DNA of 64,000 nt from Triatoma infestans (GCA_011037195.1 JAAEAF010014376.1:1-64000), one strand, 5' to 3'. Positions 46,389 to 59,117 are shown, counted from the stretch's first letter. The notes: generated by a model from the sequence alone, not told the origin. Translations and numbers: made by a program.

Positions 46389-46831
46389 AGATTGTTGTAG
46401 GGGATTATCGCACTGCGGCCTGAAAGATCTATTGTACCCTCCGGAGCCTTCTCAGTGCACTGCTGGCTTCCAAACAATGTTCTCTAGCTACAGACAACAC
46501 TGCTCATCACTGAACAGTGAGTTGTAGAGGCACCTAGGAAGAGAAAATCTAAGGGCACCATACCGGATTCGTACCTGAGACCTCCACGTTGCTAGTCCAG
46601 CGTGCTACCACTGATCTAATCCCTTCTTTCTCCCTTGGTTTACGCGAATTAACTAGGGACGGAGACACTAGTTTGTGTACTGTGTTTGTTCTTGTCTGTA
46701 AAGTGTACAGTGAATGTGTAGTTTAAGTGTATTGTGTACTGTTCTGACGAAGTGCATGAAGTACTAAGCTGTGGTAACCCGTAGGGTCGCTACTCTCCAA
46801 GTAATTGCATGCAACAAATACCTCTTGCGAT
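46389..46831 (-). mobile_element. Composite SINE, type A with 5' extension
   Basis: Minus strand: extension from 'cgcaagaggtatttgttgca' to 'tagttaattcgcgtaaacca', then 'gggattagatcagtggtagc', the B-box 'caggtacgaatcc' with one change, the shared body and the end 'gcgataatcccctacaacaa'. Matches the 44132-44585 copy along its whole length. Confidence 0.8.
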
Positions 46832-48683
46832 CTAACAATAAATAGTAGCCGAAGTTTTTATTCTAGTGCTAAACCCTTGCACAAGAACTGTAATATTATG
46901 ACTTCAAACTGAAATATTTGCCCTTAATAAATGGCAAAGTTGTTAATGACCTTCTATTAACGATATATATATAAATATATATAATAAGAATATAATGAAG
47001 TACCAAAATATATTCATACATTATAACCTAGTTCCAGATTGTTTACTTGGGAATGTTTAGGACATAACAAGAAAAAATATGCATGGGAAAAGATGGAAAA
47101 GCCTGTAACTTAAGGAATTTAATATTTTCAAAGAATATGCTGAAACTTTTGTGTTTGTAGTGAATAAAAGGAAAGTATTTCGCGACGGAGTGAATTGGGG
47201 ATGACAATCTAGAAAGAAAAAGAAATTTCTGAAGACGATATTGGAGGAAGATTTTATGTGGAGATGGAAGATTTTAGTGTAACCTAGTGTAAGTCATTTT
47301 GCCAGTCACAGGAATTTCTTATGGGTTATCTGGAGTTTCATAATGTTACTGCTACTAGTCAGGGTCCAGATAGAGGAAGCGTTAGAATAAACATCGGTCT
47401 GATGACGACTTTATTAAGTAGAAATTGGTTTTGTTTAGTCATTTTTGAGTTCTGTGAGACGGAAAAGTAACCTTATAATCTAACATTGGAGTCTGTTATG
47501 AGAAATTCTTTAATAACTGAATAAATAAAGTCCATTACATAAAGTTCGCATTTCTTGCTAGCTGAATTTTCTTGGAATTCGGAAATTTCAGCAAGGCATA
47601 TAATGATTGTTAAAAAAAATAATTTCAAAGGGAAGAATACCTTGGAATTGGAAGAATACCTTGGGAACTCACCCCTAGAATTATATTTTTTTTTTTTTTA
47701 CGGCAACATGTTCTTATTTAACATTTTTTCGAAAGTCGCATTTCCAGTTGTCGAATTTTGAACGACACCATAGTATAGCACCTTCTTTTTACGAATACGT
47801 ATTAAATTTGACTTTCTGTATTTTTCTAATTTGAGCTAAACAGTGCTCTCTCTTTCTCACCCTCACGCTCGCGCACAACATACACTTATATACATATACA
47901 TTTATCAGGTATTCGTTAAAAATATTAATTTTAACTCAAACAACTTCTGAATATGAATTTTCTTGAAAACTCAATTTCCAAATATTTAACAAATTGGCAT
48001 AATTCCGCTCATAGCAGCAAGAGAAAGCAAATCGGAATAAAAAGTAATACATTTGATTGGGTAGCGATGTTTAAATTTGATATTTCTCGTTTGAAACTAA
48101 ACAGAGAGCAAAAAAGTGAATTGTAAATAATTAATTTATAATTATATATTAAGCAAATTTGGTCATAATGTGTATTTCTATGACTTTCTTGTCTACGCTA
48201 CTACTAAGAGAATCCTTCAACAACTGCAAGAACAGCCCTAGTTAATAACAATGATCTATATTTATTTGATTATATGAAGAAAACCATTATTGGACGGAAT
48301 GATTAAGAATCACATTATAGACGAATGAACTTGATACAATATAAATCATTTTTAGGTTAAATAAATTTAAATAATATCTGTTTCAACCCGCATTGAGTTT
48401 TCAAATTAATAGTTGAAGGTTAAGTTAAAAAAAATGAAATGGTCCAAGAATTTATATTATTTATTTATTCGGAATTAAATGAATAATATGTTAATAATTA
48501 AAAATGTTAATTTGTGTAGACGGTTTTGTTACTAGGTTTCGTAAAATTATATTATAAAATATCACATTTTTATCACTAATTAACAAGCCCAGTCACTCTG
48601 GGAGAAGGAGTTCCTTGAAACTACTCTGAAAACAGTAACCGTGTCAAATCTGTGATCATACTACAGTAGATTTTCCAACGGTG
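46832..48683. other. Non-coding spacer
   Basis: I recognise nothing; frames at 47555-47761 have no domain. Confidence 0.35.
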
Positions 48684-49045
48684 TTAGTTTCAACGTCTGG
48701 GCTCCTAGGGTACGTTGGCCATAAAATGTCCGTAAGAGGTCGATACGCTAATTAAATACATATTTAAGTGCCAACATACCATGATTACTCTCCAAGAGGG
48801 CTCCTGTTTTCTATGTTCTTGACAATAATCCTCTTCCCTAGTGCGCTAACTTGAGCTTTTACTCTAGAATTGTTAGTTTCGAAGTCTAGGCTCCTAGGAT
48901 ACGTTAGTTATAAAATGTCGGTAAGAGGTCGACAAGCAAATTAGGTACATATTTAAGTCCCAAGGTGCCAAGATGTTTTCTGCCTTCTTAACAACAATCC
49001 TCTTCCCAAGTGCGCTAAATTAAACTTTGGCTAATAAAAGATTCA
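48684..49045. repeat. Tandem duplication of a 189-bp unit
   Basis: Unit 1 (48684-48872) and unit 2 (48873-49045) share 'ggctcctaggNtacgtt', 'ataaaatgtcNgtaagaggt', 'tacatatttaagt' and 'caatcctcttccc'. Unit 2 lacks about 20 bp in the middle. Neither codes for a recognisable protein. Confidence 0.75.
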
Positions 49046-50487
49046 CGTGAAACCCTTATTAAATTTCCACCGAGACGATCATTTGTATTGTAGTGTTCAG
49101 CCAAACCTTACACAATGGGATTATTCAAACTACTTAGTTATTGAATTCTTAGAATTTATAACAAATCTAAGGTCCCTGCCTAGTTCAGTGATCACCTTTG
49201 GCATGAACATATGAGTTATATTCTCGTCAGTCACCATTAAATTTTTATCGGCTATCTCAAAATTGAGCCCCAAACTTCAAATTGCAAATACTCCCACAAA
49301 AGATCTGGACTTTATTAATGGTGCAGAAGTTTTATGTGGACTAATGGGAAGTGCAGTGGGACAACTATAGCCAAACTGCAGTCACACTAGTATCACCCTT
49401 CTATAGCTTCTATTCAGCCATAATAAGAATAGCATAACTATACATATTTACTTTACGAAGATTTTGATTTGCTGAGGAAAATTTAAAAAGAACAAAAATA
49501 TTCGCATAAATCGTTAATGAAAATCCAGAAAAACTTCGGACACTTTCAAAAATTACAAAAATAATGAGATTGAAATGTATTATTTATATATTAGGAGAAA
49601 CAATACAAAAATGCTCTTAATATTAAAATGAATTAGGTTATTACATTACCGAATGTTCAAGGCAGGCTAATACACTCACAGAATTTCTTTTTGTGAACCG
49701 GTTTTACAAGACATTGGCCCAGCTGCCATGCTAAGCCACCTTTATATATAATTCTTTTTATTTTATTTTAAATATATATATATAACTACAAATACTCGCA
49801 TATATATTATATATTTAATATATAATTTTATTTTTTTTTACAATTGCATTTTTCAGTTTCGGGTAAAGCCATTCCCAACAAAATTCCAAAAACACCGAAA
49901 AACCTGTTCTGCGAAGTTGTACTTCTGATTAACCGTTTTTTATGTTTATTATGTAAATTACGGAACATACATTGTATTGGTGTGAGATTTTAGAGGAACA
50001 ATTATTGTTGTAGCTCCCGCAGGCTTCACAATCATCATTTTCCAGGTAAAATGCTTCAAACAGGCATTTATGTGTGTGTGTGTCAAGAAAAATTGTTGAA
50101 ACAATTTTCGACGATAAATCGTCAAAAAATTAATAGATAGAAAAAAACAATTACACAAGTCACCATTTTTGGTTAATGGATTATGACCGAAATGTTACAT
50201 TGTCAAATGCGATGGTTTTTAAACACTTATCAAATTTGAGTATCCTGCGTTTTTTTTCTTTTTCGTATTGGCGAGATTTTGTTATGAAAATAAGGGGATA
50301 GTGTCACAAATTTTCAATCGGAAGTAAACATTTACGTGGGTAAATTTAATTTTTTGCGGGGTTTTGTGGGAACCGTAAAGTTAAGCTTTCGGAATTCAAG
50401 GAATCTTTAAAATATGAATTTTTTCGGTTGAAAACTCAATTAGAATTATTGTAATTCTTCCTTTAGTAAGAGAAAATTATATATATA
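49046..50487. other. Non-coding spacer
   Basis: I recognise no gene. The (AT)n-rich stretch 49740-49820 and a (GT)n at 50070-50082 are low-complexity. Confidence 0.35.
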
Positions 50488-50811
50488 TATAATGGAGTTG
50501 ATGAGGAGAAAAATTGGGTTTGATTAATTAGACGAGATGTGAAGATACTGTTATAATATAGCTATAAGTTTACACTGACTGCACTGGACTTGTAATGATT
50601 TTTTATAGAATAAAAGGTAAGAGTAGAGATATGAGACAATGGTTGAATCTGATAGATAGATATATATAGATATTCTCACTGGCTTATATACAGGTTCTCC
50701 CACTCTAGCCTGCTTAAATCAGAGAGTACCAGAGAGGGTCTGTCTTCTCTCTCTTAATTCTCTCGGTCTGTCTGCTCTCTCTTGCTGATGTAATTCTCTC
50801 TTGCTATTACA
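50488..50811 (-). mobile_element. Solo LTR, family L1, copy 3
   Basis: On the minus strand it starts TGTAATAGCAAGAGAGAATT and ends CATCAACTCCATTATA. GAGA/CTCT clusters, a TATA box ('tatataagcc'), and 'caagtccagtgcagtcagtg' match copies 1 and 2. Both sides are (AT)n (50476-50490, 50811-50826), as if it had inserted into an AT microsatellite. Confidence 0.75.
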
Positions 50812-50995
50812 TATATATATATATACATATAATATAAGAAATATCCATTAAAGAATAATTAATGATGAAATAAAAAAAAACAATTAGTGAACAGGGTGTG
50901 AAAAAATTTATCAAAAGAAATGCTCTGAATAAAATACATAATACTATTTGAAAATAGCCCAGCCAATAGGGCAAGAGGAAACGTATAAAACACTG

Positions 50996-50997
<2 letters not shown>

Positions 50998-51035
<38 letters not shown>
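50998..51035. repeat. (CA)n microsatellite
   Basis: About 19 uninterrupted CA dinucleotides. Confidence 0.95.
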
Positions 51036-51038
<3 letters not shown>

Positions 51039-51862
51039 GTCATTGAATTTAGCCGCCCACGTAAAATAGAATGTTATAATGAGCCATAGTTGTTGTATAA
51101 ATGAGTCATAAACTCAACACTACACTTGTTTATTACCACTAAACAATGAATCATATCCAATTACTATGAAGACAGAAGTAACTAGTCCATATAGTTTTAT
51201 TTTTTTTTGTATACTAATTATAATAAATCAAATGATAATATTTATATATTATGTATATATATATATTTTTAACTTTGTTTTTTTTATTATATTTTAATTC
51301 TCACTTAACGAAGTACATATTATTTTAATTTGTTCAACTTAACGGTTATCTTATATATATGTATATATACATACAAGATTTATTTTCTATTTGAGCTGAT
51401 AGAAAGAAAATAAATAATAGATAATTGATTTTTGTCTAGCGCTTATAGTTGACCGCTTCACACAATGTTGTCCCCTCTTTAAAACAGCCCGCCTAGTCAG
51501 TATGGCAGCAAAAAAAAAAAAAATTGTAGAATCATAGTTTAAAATCTAATTTTAAATAAATTGTATTCTATATATCTTTTATTAACAAAATTTTCTTTAG
51601 ATGATTCCAGTCGATGCATCAGTTTTATACCATTGAACTCTCGATAGTCTGGATTATAGCAGGTTTATGATCTTGGAAATTTACCTGCATTTTAAAAAAT
51701 AAATTGAACATTAAATTGTATTTTAAAAAATAAAATGAAAAATTAATATTGACAGAAAAACGGCATGGTATGATGATTAATTTAATGGGTCCGTGAATTA
51801 TTTTTTTACGTATAAGCCTCAAACAACTTGGAATTTCGTTCCACTGGAACTCATCTATATAC

Positions 51863-52870
51863 GAGTATATAAAAATTCAGCATCCATATGTTTGTGGCCG
51901 CAAAACTCGAAAAGTAGTCGATGGGATTGACTTGAAATTTGTACACAATGTTACATTTCTGTATAAGAGTGTTTATATATACTTTTTATTCCGAAGTTCC
52001 CACGGAAACGGGAACTTCTTCGAGCGTTTCGCGAGGATGGCAGAAATAGACATACTCAGACGTATTGCGAATGGTGGTTCAACTCTCTGAACCTCTTTCT
52101 CAACTACTTATAAGTACCTCTATTCCGAAGTTCCCATGGAAACGGGAAATTCCGAGCTAAAATCCGTTCAAACGGCCATATTGTGTTAGCACTTGCTTCT
52201 TCCGGTATTGCTGCTAAGTTGACGGAAGGAGGTAGAACAGCGCATTCAGCTCTTAAACTGCCTTGACTTAAACATGAACTTCACAGAAAACCCAACATGT
52301 AACATTTCTAAAATATCAGGAATGAAAAAGGTTCGTCAGGCGTGCAAAATCTTTGTATGGGATGAGTGTACAATAGCTTATAAGAAGACATTGGAAGCAT
52401 TAAACTATACACTGAAAGACTTGCGAAATAATCAGGTTCCATTTGGTGGAGCATTGGTGTTACTAGCCGGTGACTTCAGGCAAACGCTTCCAGTGATACC
52501 TCGCTCAACATCAGCTGATGAATTGCATGCCTGCTTGAAATATTCAACTCATTGGAGCACAGTAAAAAAAAAACAATTTAACATTTAACAACGAATATGA
52601 GAGTTCAACTTCAAAACGATCCAACAGCTGCCATATTTTTAAGACAAATAAATACTCGAACTCGGTAACGGCACTGCTCCTATAAATCCGGAAACGGGAA
52701 AAATCACCTTCCCATCTAATTTCTACAACATTGTAAATTCAAAAGAAGAATTAGTAGACAGTGTATTCCAAAGCATCGAAACAAATTATGAAAATCACGC
52801 ACGGTTAAGCCTAAAAATCAGACTGAGCCACAGCGAACCGCGGTTCGTCTTAACTTAAGATAATGCTATA
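51863..52870 (+). pseudogene. Helitron fragment with PIF1-like helicase relic
   Basis: 52160-52260 encodes LALASSGIAAKL and GGRTAHSALKLP. The frame 52274-52588 continues with ACKIFVWDECT (Walker B-type DEC) and GALVLLAGDFRQTLPVIPR, the hallmark PIF1/Helitron helicase motif III block. After a shift, ELGNGTAPINPETG and NIVNSKEELVDSVF follow near 52660-52770. These are motifs in the C-terminal helicase of Rep-Hel proteins. The Walker A is missing, and stops occur at 52264 and 52586. Upstream 51863-52150 has the non-coding 'gggattgacttgaaattt' stretch often found in such elements. Confidence 0.85.
51985..52155 (+). repeat. Short direct repeat in Helitron fragment
   Basis: 'attccgaagttcccacggaa' near 51989 recurs as 'attccgaagttcccatggaa' near 52122, each followed by 'acggga'. 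A duplication within the fragment of unknown meaning. Confidence 0.65.
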
Positions 52871-54129
52871 AAAAAAACAAAATAAATTCTATCAAAAAAT
52901 TCGTAAAGGATAAAATTTTAAATAGTTTGAATAAACCATATTATATTATGATAATTTAGTGTTATGGTAAATTTTTTACCAATATTTTAATTAGTTACTA
53001 TTGTGTAATTCGGGTGCGCATAGCACATTATTATATTTTCCATGATGACGCCCAAGGATTGTCCATGAAAGCCCACATAAACAATGAGATATTTATAACG
53101 TTATAATTTATATTTAAAAAAATAAAATAAAAATCTATTAACGAATTTATTGTAATTAATTAAATTTTCATAGCGTGTTGTATTTTCTATTTATTTTGCT
53201 TTTAGCAGAGTTGTAAATGAAAGGAACAGTAATAAATTTGTTTTAATTGTTAATTTATATACAGTAATTATGAGAGATTTATGTTATGCGTAATGAGATT
53301 TCGGGTTTCGCAAGTATAAAAAAAATAAAAAATATAAAAAATAGTAAGAAGAAAGATAAATACAAACCTCCCTAAGGTTTACTTTATTTTTAAATCCTAC
53401 GGTTGTCCGTGACTCTTACAAGTACGGTGGTATTTCAAAAGTTATCTACAAGCCCTGCAGGTTCCCTCCTTGTCCCTTTATCTCGGCCCTGAAGGTAGGC
53501 CTGCTTTTACTCTTAAACTCTCTCTCTCTCTCCTATATATTCTAGTCCTCTCGCTCTAGCCTTCATTCTCTCTTTCTTCCTTTTATAACTTCTCACGCCT
53601 TTATACATTCTCTTCTGTGTTCGAAGTTATATATTTCTCTTCTCTTCTTTTACTTCAACTTACAGCTAGCTCGCGCTGTCTCACTACAAGTGGTAGAATG
53701 TTTTGGAGCTCAGTTGGTTCACATTAATCAATGTTGGTACATCCGGCGCGGCCATACTAACGCGCAGACACACACATACATTCACACGCATACATATCTT
53801 CAAGTAGATGCTTTACTCTTTCTATTTCTCTCTGTCACACACGTACGCATACATACAAACACACACACATATATATATATATAATCACAAAAGGTTGTCT
53901 TTTTCTCATTCACTCTCACACCCACCATTGCTTTAGCACGCTCTCACTGTAACTAACACACCAACACATACACCAGATAAATAGAAAAGATACCGATCTG
54001 GATTAAGCCCTAAATCTAAACACACATACACACATACATACATACAACATATAGAAGAACTGAACATTCCGTATTGTGTGTATGTGTGCGTGCGTGAAGA
54101 TTGTTGTTACTGAATGTATAAAGTTTACA

Positions 54130-54163
<34 letters not shown>

Positions 54164-54409
54164 TTCAGATGTATATATTCCTTTCCCTTCTCTGCCAAAC
54201 CATCTAGATAAGTGACTAGCTAAAGACAACTCCAGCAAAGTGAAAAAAGATGCTGTATAATGAATCAAATGTTCTTCGTTACAAAGGAGAAAACAAAAGA
54301 TTAATTAAATAAACCGATAAGAATTATTATAAAAACAAATCTATAAAAAAAAAAAAAATATGCATATCGATATTTTATTGTGCAAATCTGTGATATTATC
54401 ACTGTTTAT
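52871..54409. other. Non-coding spacer with CT and CA microsatellites
   Basis: (CT)n 53517-53532, pyrimidine-rich to 53665, CA-rich stretches 53768-53800 and 53855-53882, (AT)n 54130-54152. 'gagctcagttggttcac' at 53706 looks like an A box but has no B box partner. Confidence 0.4.
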
Positions 54410-54640
54410 CAAAGTATCGTGTAGATAGGCGAACTGTCCGAAATCACAAAATGAAGCTGGCTATCAGGGAAAAAAGTCTCTTTTGTTATCCAGCACTGAA
54501 ATTTTTTTGAGTTTGGTTTGATAGACAAACAATAAACCAATAAATGCGACTATAACAGAAATATTACGTTGATGTGAACTCTTTACACGAACTTGGTGAA
54601 TGAAAATCCGAAATCGGTCAGGAACAAATGGAATAAGCTT
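54410..54640 (+). mobile_element. Two decayed hammerhead-element half-arms (families 1 and 2)
   Basis: 54405-54495 is a lone family 1 right arm ('ggcgaactgtccgaaatcac', 'aaaatgaagctggctatcag'). 54575-54635 is a lone family 2 right arm ('cacgaacttggtgaatgaaa', 'tccgaaatcggtcaggaaca') with the CUGAUGA box deleted. Neither has a mirror arm. Their adjacency suggests successive insertions. Confidence 0.5.
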
Positions 54641-55364
54641 ACTTTAAATTTATTCATGATATTATATATATAATTATTTTTTTTTTTACTTAACGTACGA
54701 TTAATAGCTTAATTACAATGATAATAAAATACTTTATTATAAATAATAAAGTAATAAATATAATATATAATATAAATAAATATTTCTTTAAATAGTTTAG
54801 TTGTTACATTATTTACAATTCTTATTTAAAACGAATCGTTATTCACTTTACTTTAATCGTTAATAGCTTTATCTTTTGTAGATATTTTTTTTAATTTTAT
54901 CATTTTTTTATTTATTTTACATCTAATATACAATGCAATACTTTATAGTCTGTAATAATCTTGCTGCAACTGTAGTAATAATTGACCTTCTCATACAGGT
55001 GTTCTTTCATAAATACCTGCATTTTTTTTTTCTTTTTTTTTTTTTTTTTACTCCATCTGCATAAAGTGGCTTGATGATTAGCTATTAAATATACATAAAT
55101 TTAGAAAATTACCATGAAAATGAAACCCTTTCAGGCGCCTATTTAACTTAATGTATGCTAAAGTTTCCGATTAAAGGTTATGTTCCTTAAGTAAAATAAT
55201 CGGATTTTGGTTGAAATTTACATTTAATTGTAAATAAGTCTGTCTGCTAGTGGGTTGTAATTTTGGAATAAACATTAATTAGGCTTAGACTAAGATTAGG
55301 TTAAAACTAAGTGAAATCCAATAATTCATATTCATATTTGTTATGAATGAAATATATATTGCAT
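54641..55364. other. Non-coding AT-rich spacer
   Basis: I recognise nothing. T tracts at 55022-55050. Confidence 0.35.
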
Positions 55365-55401
55365 CGGAGATAGTTTTCCGCGATAGCCTGCTTCATTTTG
55401 T

Positions 55402-55443
55402 GGTCATCGACCGGTTTCGGACGTTCGCCCATCTTCAGGATGC
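55402..55443 (-). ncRNA. Hammerhead-like ribozyme motif, all core boxes intact
   Basis: Minus strand: CATC (stem I), CTGAAGA (55438-55432), T, GGGCG-AA-CGTCC stem II with one G-U pair, GAAA (55418-55415), stem III ACC/GGT without a loop, C17 at 55409, GATG. Every conserved hammerhead position is met apart from the extra T before stem II. Type I arrangement, since helix I holds the ends. The 3-bp loopless stem III is palindromic, which in known hammerheads favours dimeric action. Confidence 0.75.
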
Positions 55444-55518
55444 GTTTTTCAGAAAGTATGACAACACAGTCTTGCACAGAGCAAATTTAGTTTACACACT
55501 CTATAGAGTCTAAAATAC

Positions 55519-55560
55519 GCATCCTGAAGATGGGCGAACGCCGAAACCGGTCGATTACCA
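55519..55560 (+). ncRNA. Hammerhead-like ribozyme motif, intact core
   Basis: CATC, CTGAAGA (55524-55530), a shortened stem II (GGCG/CGCC), GAAA (55543-55546), CCGGTC with predicted cut after 55552, GATT. It mirrors the motif at 55402-55443. Loss of one C in stem II shifts pairing so that TG is unpaired after the core. Confidence 0.68.
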
Positions 55561-55672
55561 CAAAATGAAGCAGACTACCACGGAAAATGTCTCTGATGTT
55601 TTTTTTTACATGTGTTGCGTTGAAATAAGTTATATCTTCGGAACGATTAAGTATCTTATAAATATAACAAAG

Positions 55673-56080
55673 GCGGACGCCTGCAACGGGTATCTGTTCC
55701 GTGCAGTTACTCGGAGAGTGCGACTGTACGGGTTACCACCGCTCAGAACTCCAGCCACTTCGTCAGAACCGTACACAGTACACTTAAACTACAAACTACC
55801 CTTTACAAACAAGGACAAACAGAGTACACAAACTACGGTCTCCGTCCGTAGTTAATTGGCTTAAGCCATGGAAGAATGGAAGGGATTAGCTCCGTGGTAG
55901 CGCGCTGGACTAGCAACGCGGAGTTCCCGCAACATGCTGTCCTTAGATTTCTCTTCCTAGCAGCCTCTACAGCTCACTATCCGATGATGGACAGTGTTGT
56001 CTGTAGCCAGAGAACGCTGCTCGGAGGCCTGCAGTGCACTAAGTAGGCTTCGGAGAGCACAATAAAACTTTCATCGAGAC
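55673..56080 (+). mobile_element. Composite SINE, type A with 5' extension
   Basis: Extension from 'gcctgcaacgggtatctgtt' to 'tagttaattggcttaagcca', then the head 'gggattagctccgtggtagc' (55879-55898) and 'tagcaacgcggagttcccgc'. The B-box is partly deleted. The shared body ('cctctacagctcactatcc', 'gatggacagtgttgtctgta') and end follow, truncated near 'caataaaactttcatcgaga'. It follows the hammerhead element by about 70 bp. Confidence 0.75.
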
Positions 56081-57635
56081 ACATAAATCCTCTAATCTAA
56101 AATCTAAACAAAGACCGGTGTTGATAAATTGTTACATATTAGTAAAAACACCATTTTTGAAACTATAAATTTCAAATATTAGATGCCTCTATAAATTTCG
56201 GTGAGGATTGAGAGTAGAAAGAATCAAATAGTTGGAAATATCTATAGGACAAAAAAAAATTTAAGCCTGATATTAATTTGGTCACAGTAAAAATCTTTTG
56301 ACTATCCAATCGACTCCGATATGTTAAACTTATTCAAAGGGTACTTAAAATCGAGAAGTAAAGAAATTTCAGTTAGTTTATGTCATCAAGTTGTAGTGAT
56401 TCAACTTTCTCAGTTTGCCTTGAGATGAGATCTCTATCTCACTAAAGGCGAGCAATTACCTGAAATCAAGAAGAAGCGTTTGAAAATTTAATCACCAATC
56501 TTAAACTTTGCTTCATACATACAAAATTCTACTCTAAAAATCTAACTGTTCTTACTCAATTACGTCAAAGTTTTAGCATATACATTATAAACTTCAAATA
56601 CGAACTTCATTAAAAAAGTGAACTGCAGTTTTTTAAAGAAGCCCCCCCAGCTTATAAAAATTATTTCTCTCAAAAGAAAATAGTAAAAACACTAAATTAT
56701 TCACAATCAATAAAATTTAAGATAGAAATAAATTTAAGTAGCAAGTTAAATTAACTTAAGCGGCGTTTATTTAGAACGTTCCGTGATCATTAACTGACGT
56801 ACATACGTCTAGTTTCAACTTTAGAACAGCTTCGTGTTTTGCTTTGCTCTCATTATATTTAAATCACTATCAGATAGACAGAATGATATCAAGTGTCGAG
56901 TCCTTTCTAAAAGTTTTATATGTGAAACAAGTTTTCACTAATTTTGTAAAAAAATAAAGAAAATTAATTAATCAGTTCTCTTTTCATAAAATTAATTAAT
57001 TGTTTGATAATCGTGCTTAAAAATAATTACCTGCTTCGAATATAGCAGAATGTATAACATCTGAGTCATTGTCCCTTTTTTGGCAGTTTTTTGTTTCGTG
57101 TTTAAGTCCATTTAGATCATTGGATAGCAGCTTGACCAGTTTTGCCACTACTGAAAGCTCATTAAGAGCAAACACTCAATATGAACATACCTCACCTGCT
57201 TTCAAAAGCATGGGATCTGCTAATACATGGAATGAGAAGAAGCTGTTAAGGTGGACGAAATCTCGAATATAAAGTTTTGTCAACACTGTATAACTTCAAT
57301 GATTCAAGTTGTAAAATACAGAGGTTTGGCTAATTATTCCGTGCAGATTTTATTTCTTCCAATAAGATCCATTACGTATATATATATTGTATGTGTGTGT
57401 ATGTGTAATGAACCTGTTTAGATGTACAACCTCAGAAGCTTCATTATTCTCAAAATAGTTGCTGTCTTTACTTCGAAATGACGTTCGACAACTTCTCCTT
57501 TATCAAAGTCCATTTAATGATTTGTAGGGAACACTATAGTACGCCCAGCTGCAATAATTTGACGCATCTGCACGTGATAAACATTCCAATATTAAAGAAA
57601 ATTGTTTTAATTCAATTATAATAATTGCAGTAACG
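56081..57635. other. Non-coding spacer
   Basis: I recognise nothing, including in the frame 57069-57272. Confidence 0.35.
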
Positions 57636-57878
57636 GAAGGGATTAGCTTATTGGTTAGCAGGTTTGACGCTTCCTACGTCGCGGAGATCCCGGGTTCGAG
57701 TTCAAAAGTGTTACCCTTAGATTTTCTCTTTCGTGGAGCATCTACAGTGTTCTATGTTGTCTTTAACGAAATAATACTGTCCGGAGATCGGCGGTGCACT
57801 GAGAAGGCTTCGGGGCCATTGACCACAGTTGTTGACGCGCCTTAAATTGAATAATAATAATAATAATAATAATCATCA
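57636..57878 (+). mobile_element. SINE type B with (AAT)n tail
   Basis: The head 'gggattagcttattggttag' and 'gatcccgggttcgagttc' (B-box, 57687-57704), the body 'cttagattttctctttcgtg', then 'ggccattgaccacagttg' and 'gacgcgccttaaattg', end in (AAT)n (57850-57871). The triplet tail, instead of poly-A, resembles that of the I-like LINEs here and hints at which LINE may have mobilised it. Confidence 0.75.
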
Positions 57879-58604
57879 TCATCCGGAAGTCAAGTCTTAA
57901 AATCTAATGTGATCTAATGTGACAATACTTTCTCTCATTGCAGTTAATACAATTATAATAAAACTGATACAAATTGTTCCAGAAAAAAATTATTATTATA
58001 GAGGGGATATGTTATTAATTTTATGCTCATTTGCATTAGAACATGAACACATTATAATCCAGAATACAACGCTTTAAACAATCCCAAATAATACTGACAT
58101 CTAACGTCAGAGATCTCTATAAAAACACACCATAGAATGATTAGTTTAAGACACACTTTTCTGTGAAATTAACATGTACGAACATTTATTGAAAAGTGCG
58201 TTTTTTCAAGAATACTGCGGGTGAGTGTTGAGAAAATGAACTAATAAAAATGGTGCCATAAATTAAAAATAATACAAGATTCTCTTATCTTTGAGCGTTC
58301 TTCTTGATACAGACACCACCACATCAATTAGAAGTCCAAAAATGAAGAACAAAAATTACAAGTCTGATATTCTCAACTTTTTAAAACCAACTGGAAATTC
58401 TTGATTTGATATTGGCGATGGATAGCAAAATTCGGACATTTTGAATCAGAAGCAGTTTCTTTATTGATACGCAAGAAGTGATTGGGGTTTCCATGTACAC
58501 GCACTGGTAAGCTGTTTGTTATATGAACGCCATGATCCCTGAAGAGTATTTAAAATTTACAACTAAGGATTAATAAATACATTGTAATAAAAAATTATTA
58601 TTCT

Positions 58605-58850
58605 TTTTTAATTTGAAGTACGTAAACACCTGTGGTCACTGGCGCCCGGAGCCTTCTCAGTGCACTGCCGGCCTGTGGACAGTGTTCTCTCGTTACAGAC
58701 AACACTGTCTAAAACCGGACAGTGAGCGGTAGAGTCTCCTAGGAAGAGAAAATCTAAGGGCAGCACAGCAGGACTCGAAGCCGGGACCACCGCGTGGGAG
58801 TCCAGTACGCTATAAACCTGAGCAATCCCTTTCCTACTCAATTATTTAAC
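58605..58850 (-). mobile_element. SINE type B
   Basis: Minus strand: 'ggaaagggattgctcaggtt', 'gcgtactggactcccacgcg', B-box 'cggcttcgagtcc', shared body, 'ggcgccagtgaccacaggtg', and an end followed by AAATT and an A-rich tail near 58605. Well preserved, so useful as a reference for type B. Confidence 0.8.
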
Positions 58851-59004
58851 CCCAATAATGTTGCATCAGAGCCTAGTAATTAAAAGCAGGATTATGGCCG
58901 CGAACAAGTGTTATTTCGGTGTAGCAAAACATTTGAAAAGCAAGCTCATCTCTCGTAGCACAAAGTCACTGCTATACAAGACGCTCATTCGTCCAGTGCT
59001 AATT

Positions 59005-59117
59005 TACGGTTCCGAAGCGTGGACCATGATGAGAGCAGATGAACGAGCCCTGGCGGTATTTGAACGGAAGGCCTGTTATGAGCGAGAGCTCGGGAACGGC
59101 CCATACGGTGTGCGCGT

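Larger units (their letters stand above)
55365..55600. mobile_element. Inverted-repeat hammerhead element, family 1
   Basis: Left arm from 'catcggagatagttttccgc' (55363) and right arm to 'cggaaaatgtctctgatg' (55599) are reverse complements for about 80 bp, including gcctgcttcattttgtggtc and its mirror. The centre (55450-55512) retains the 'gtcttgcacagagcaaattt' block. About 235 bp, the shortest well-formed copy. No target duplication found. Confidence 0.75.

Noticed and set aside
53700..53760. tRNA gene or SINE head at 'gagctcagttggttcac'
   Set aside because: There is no B box at the right distance and no cloverleaf.
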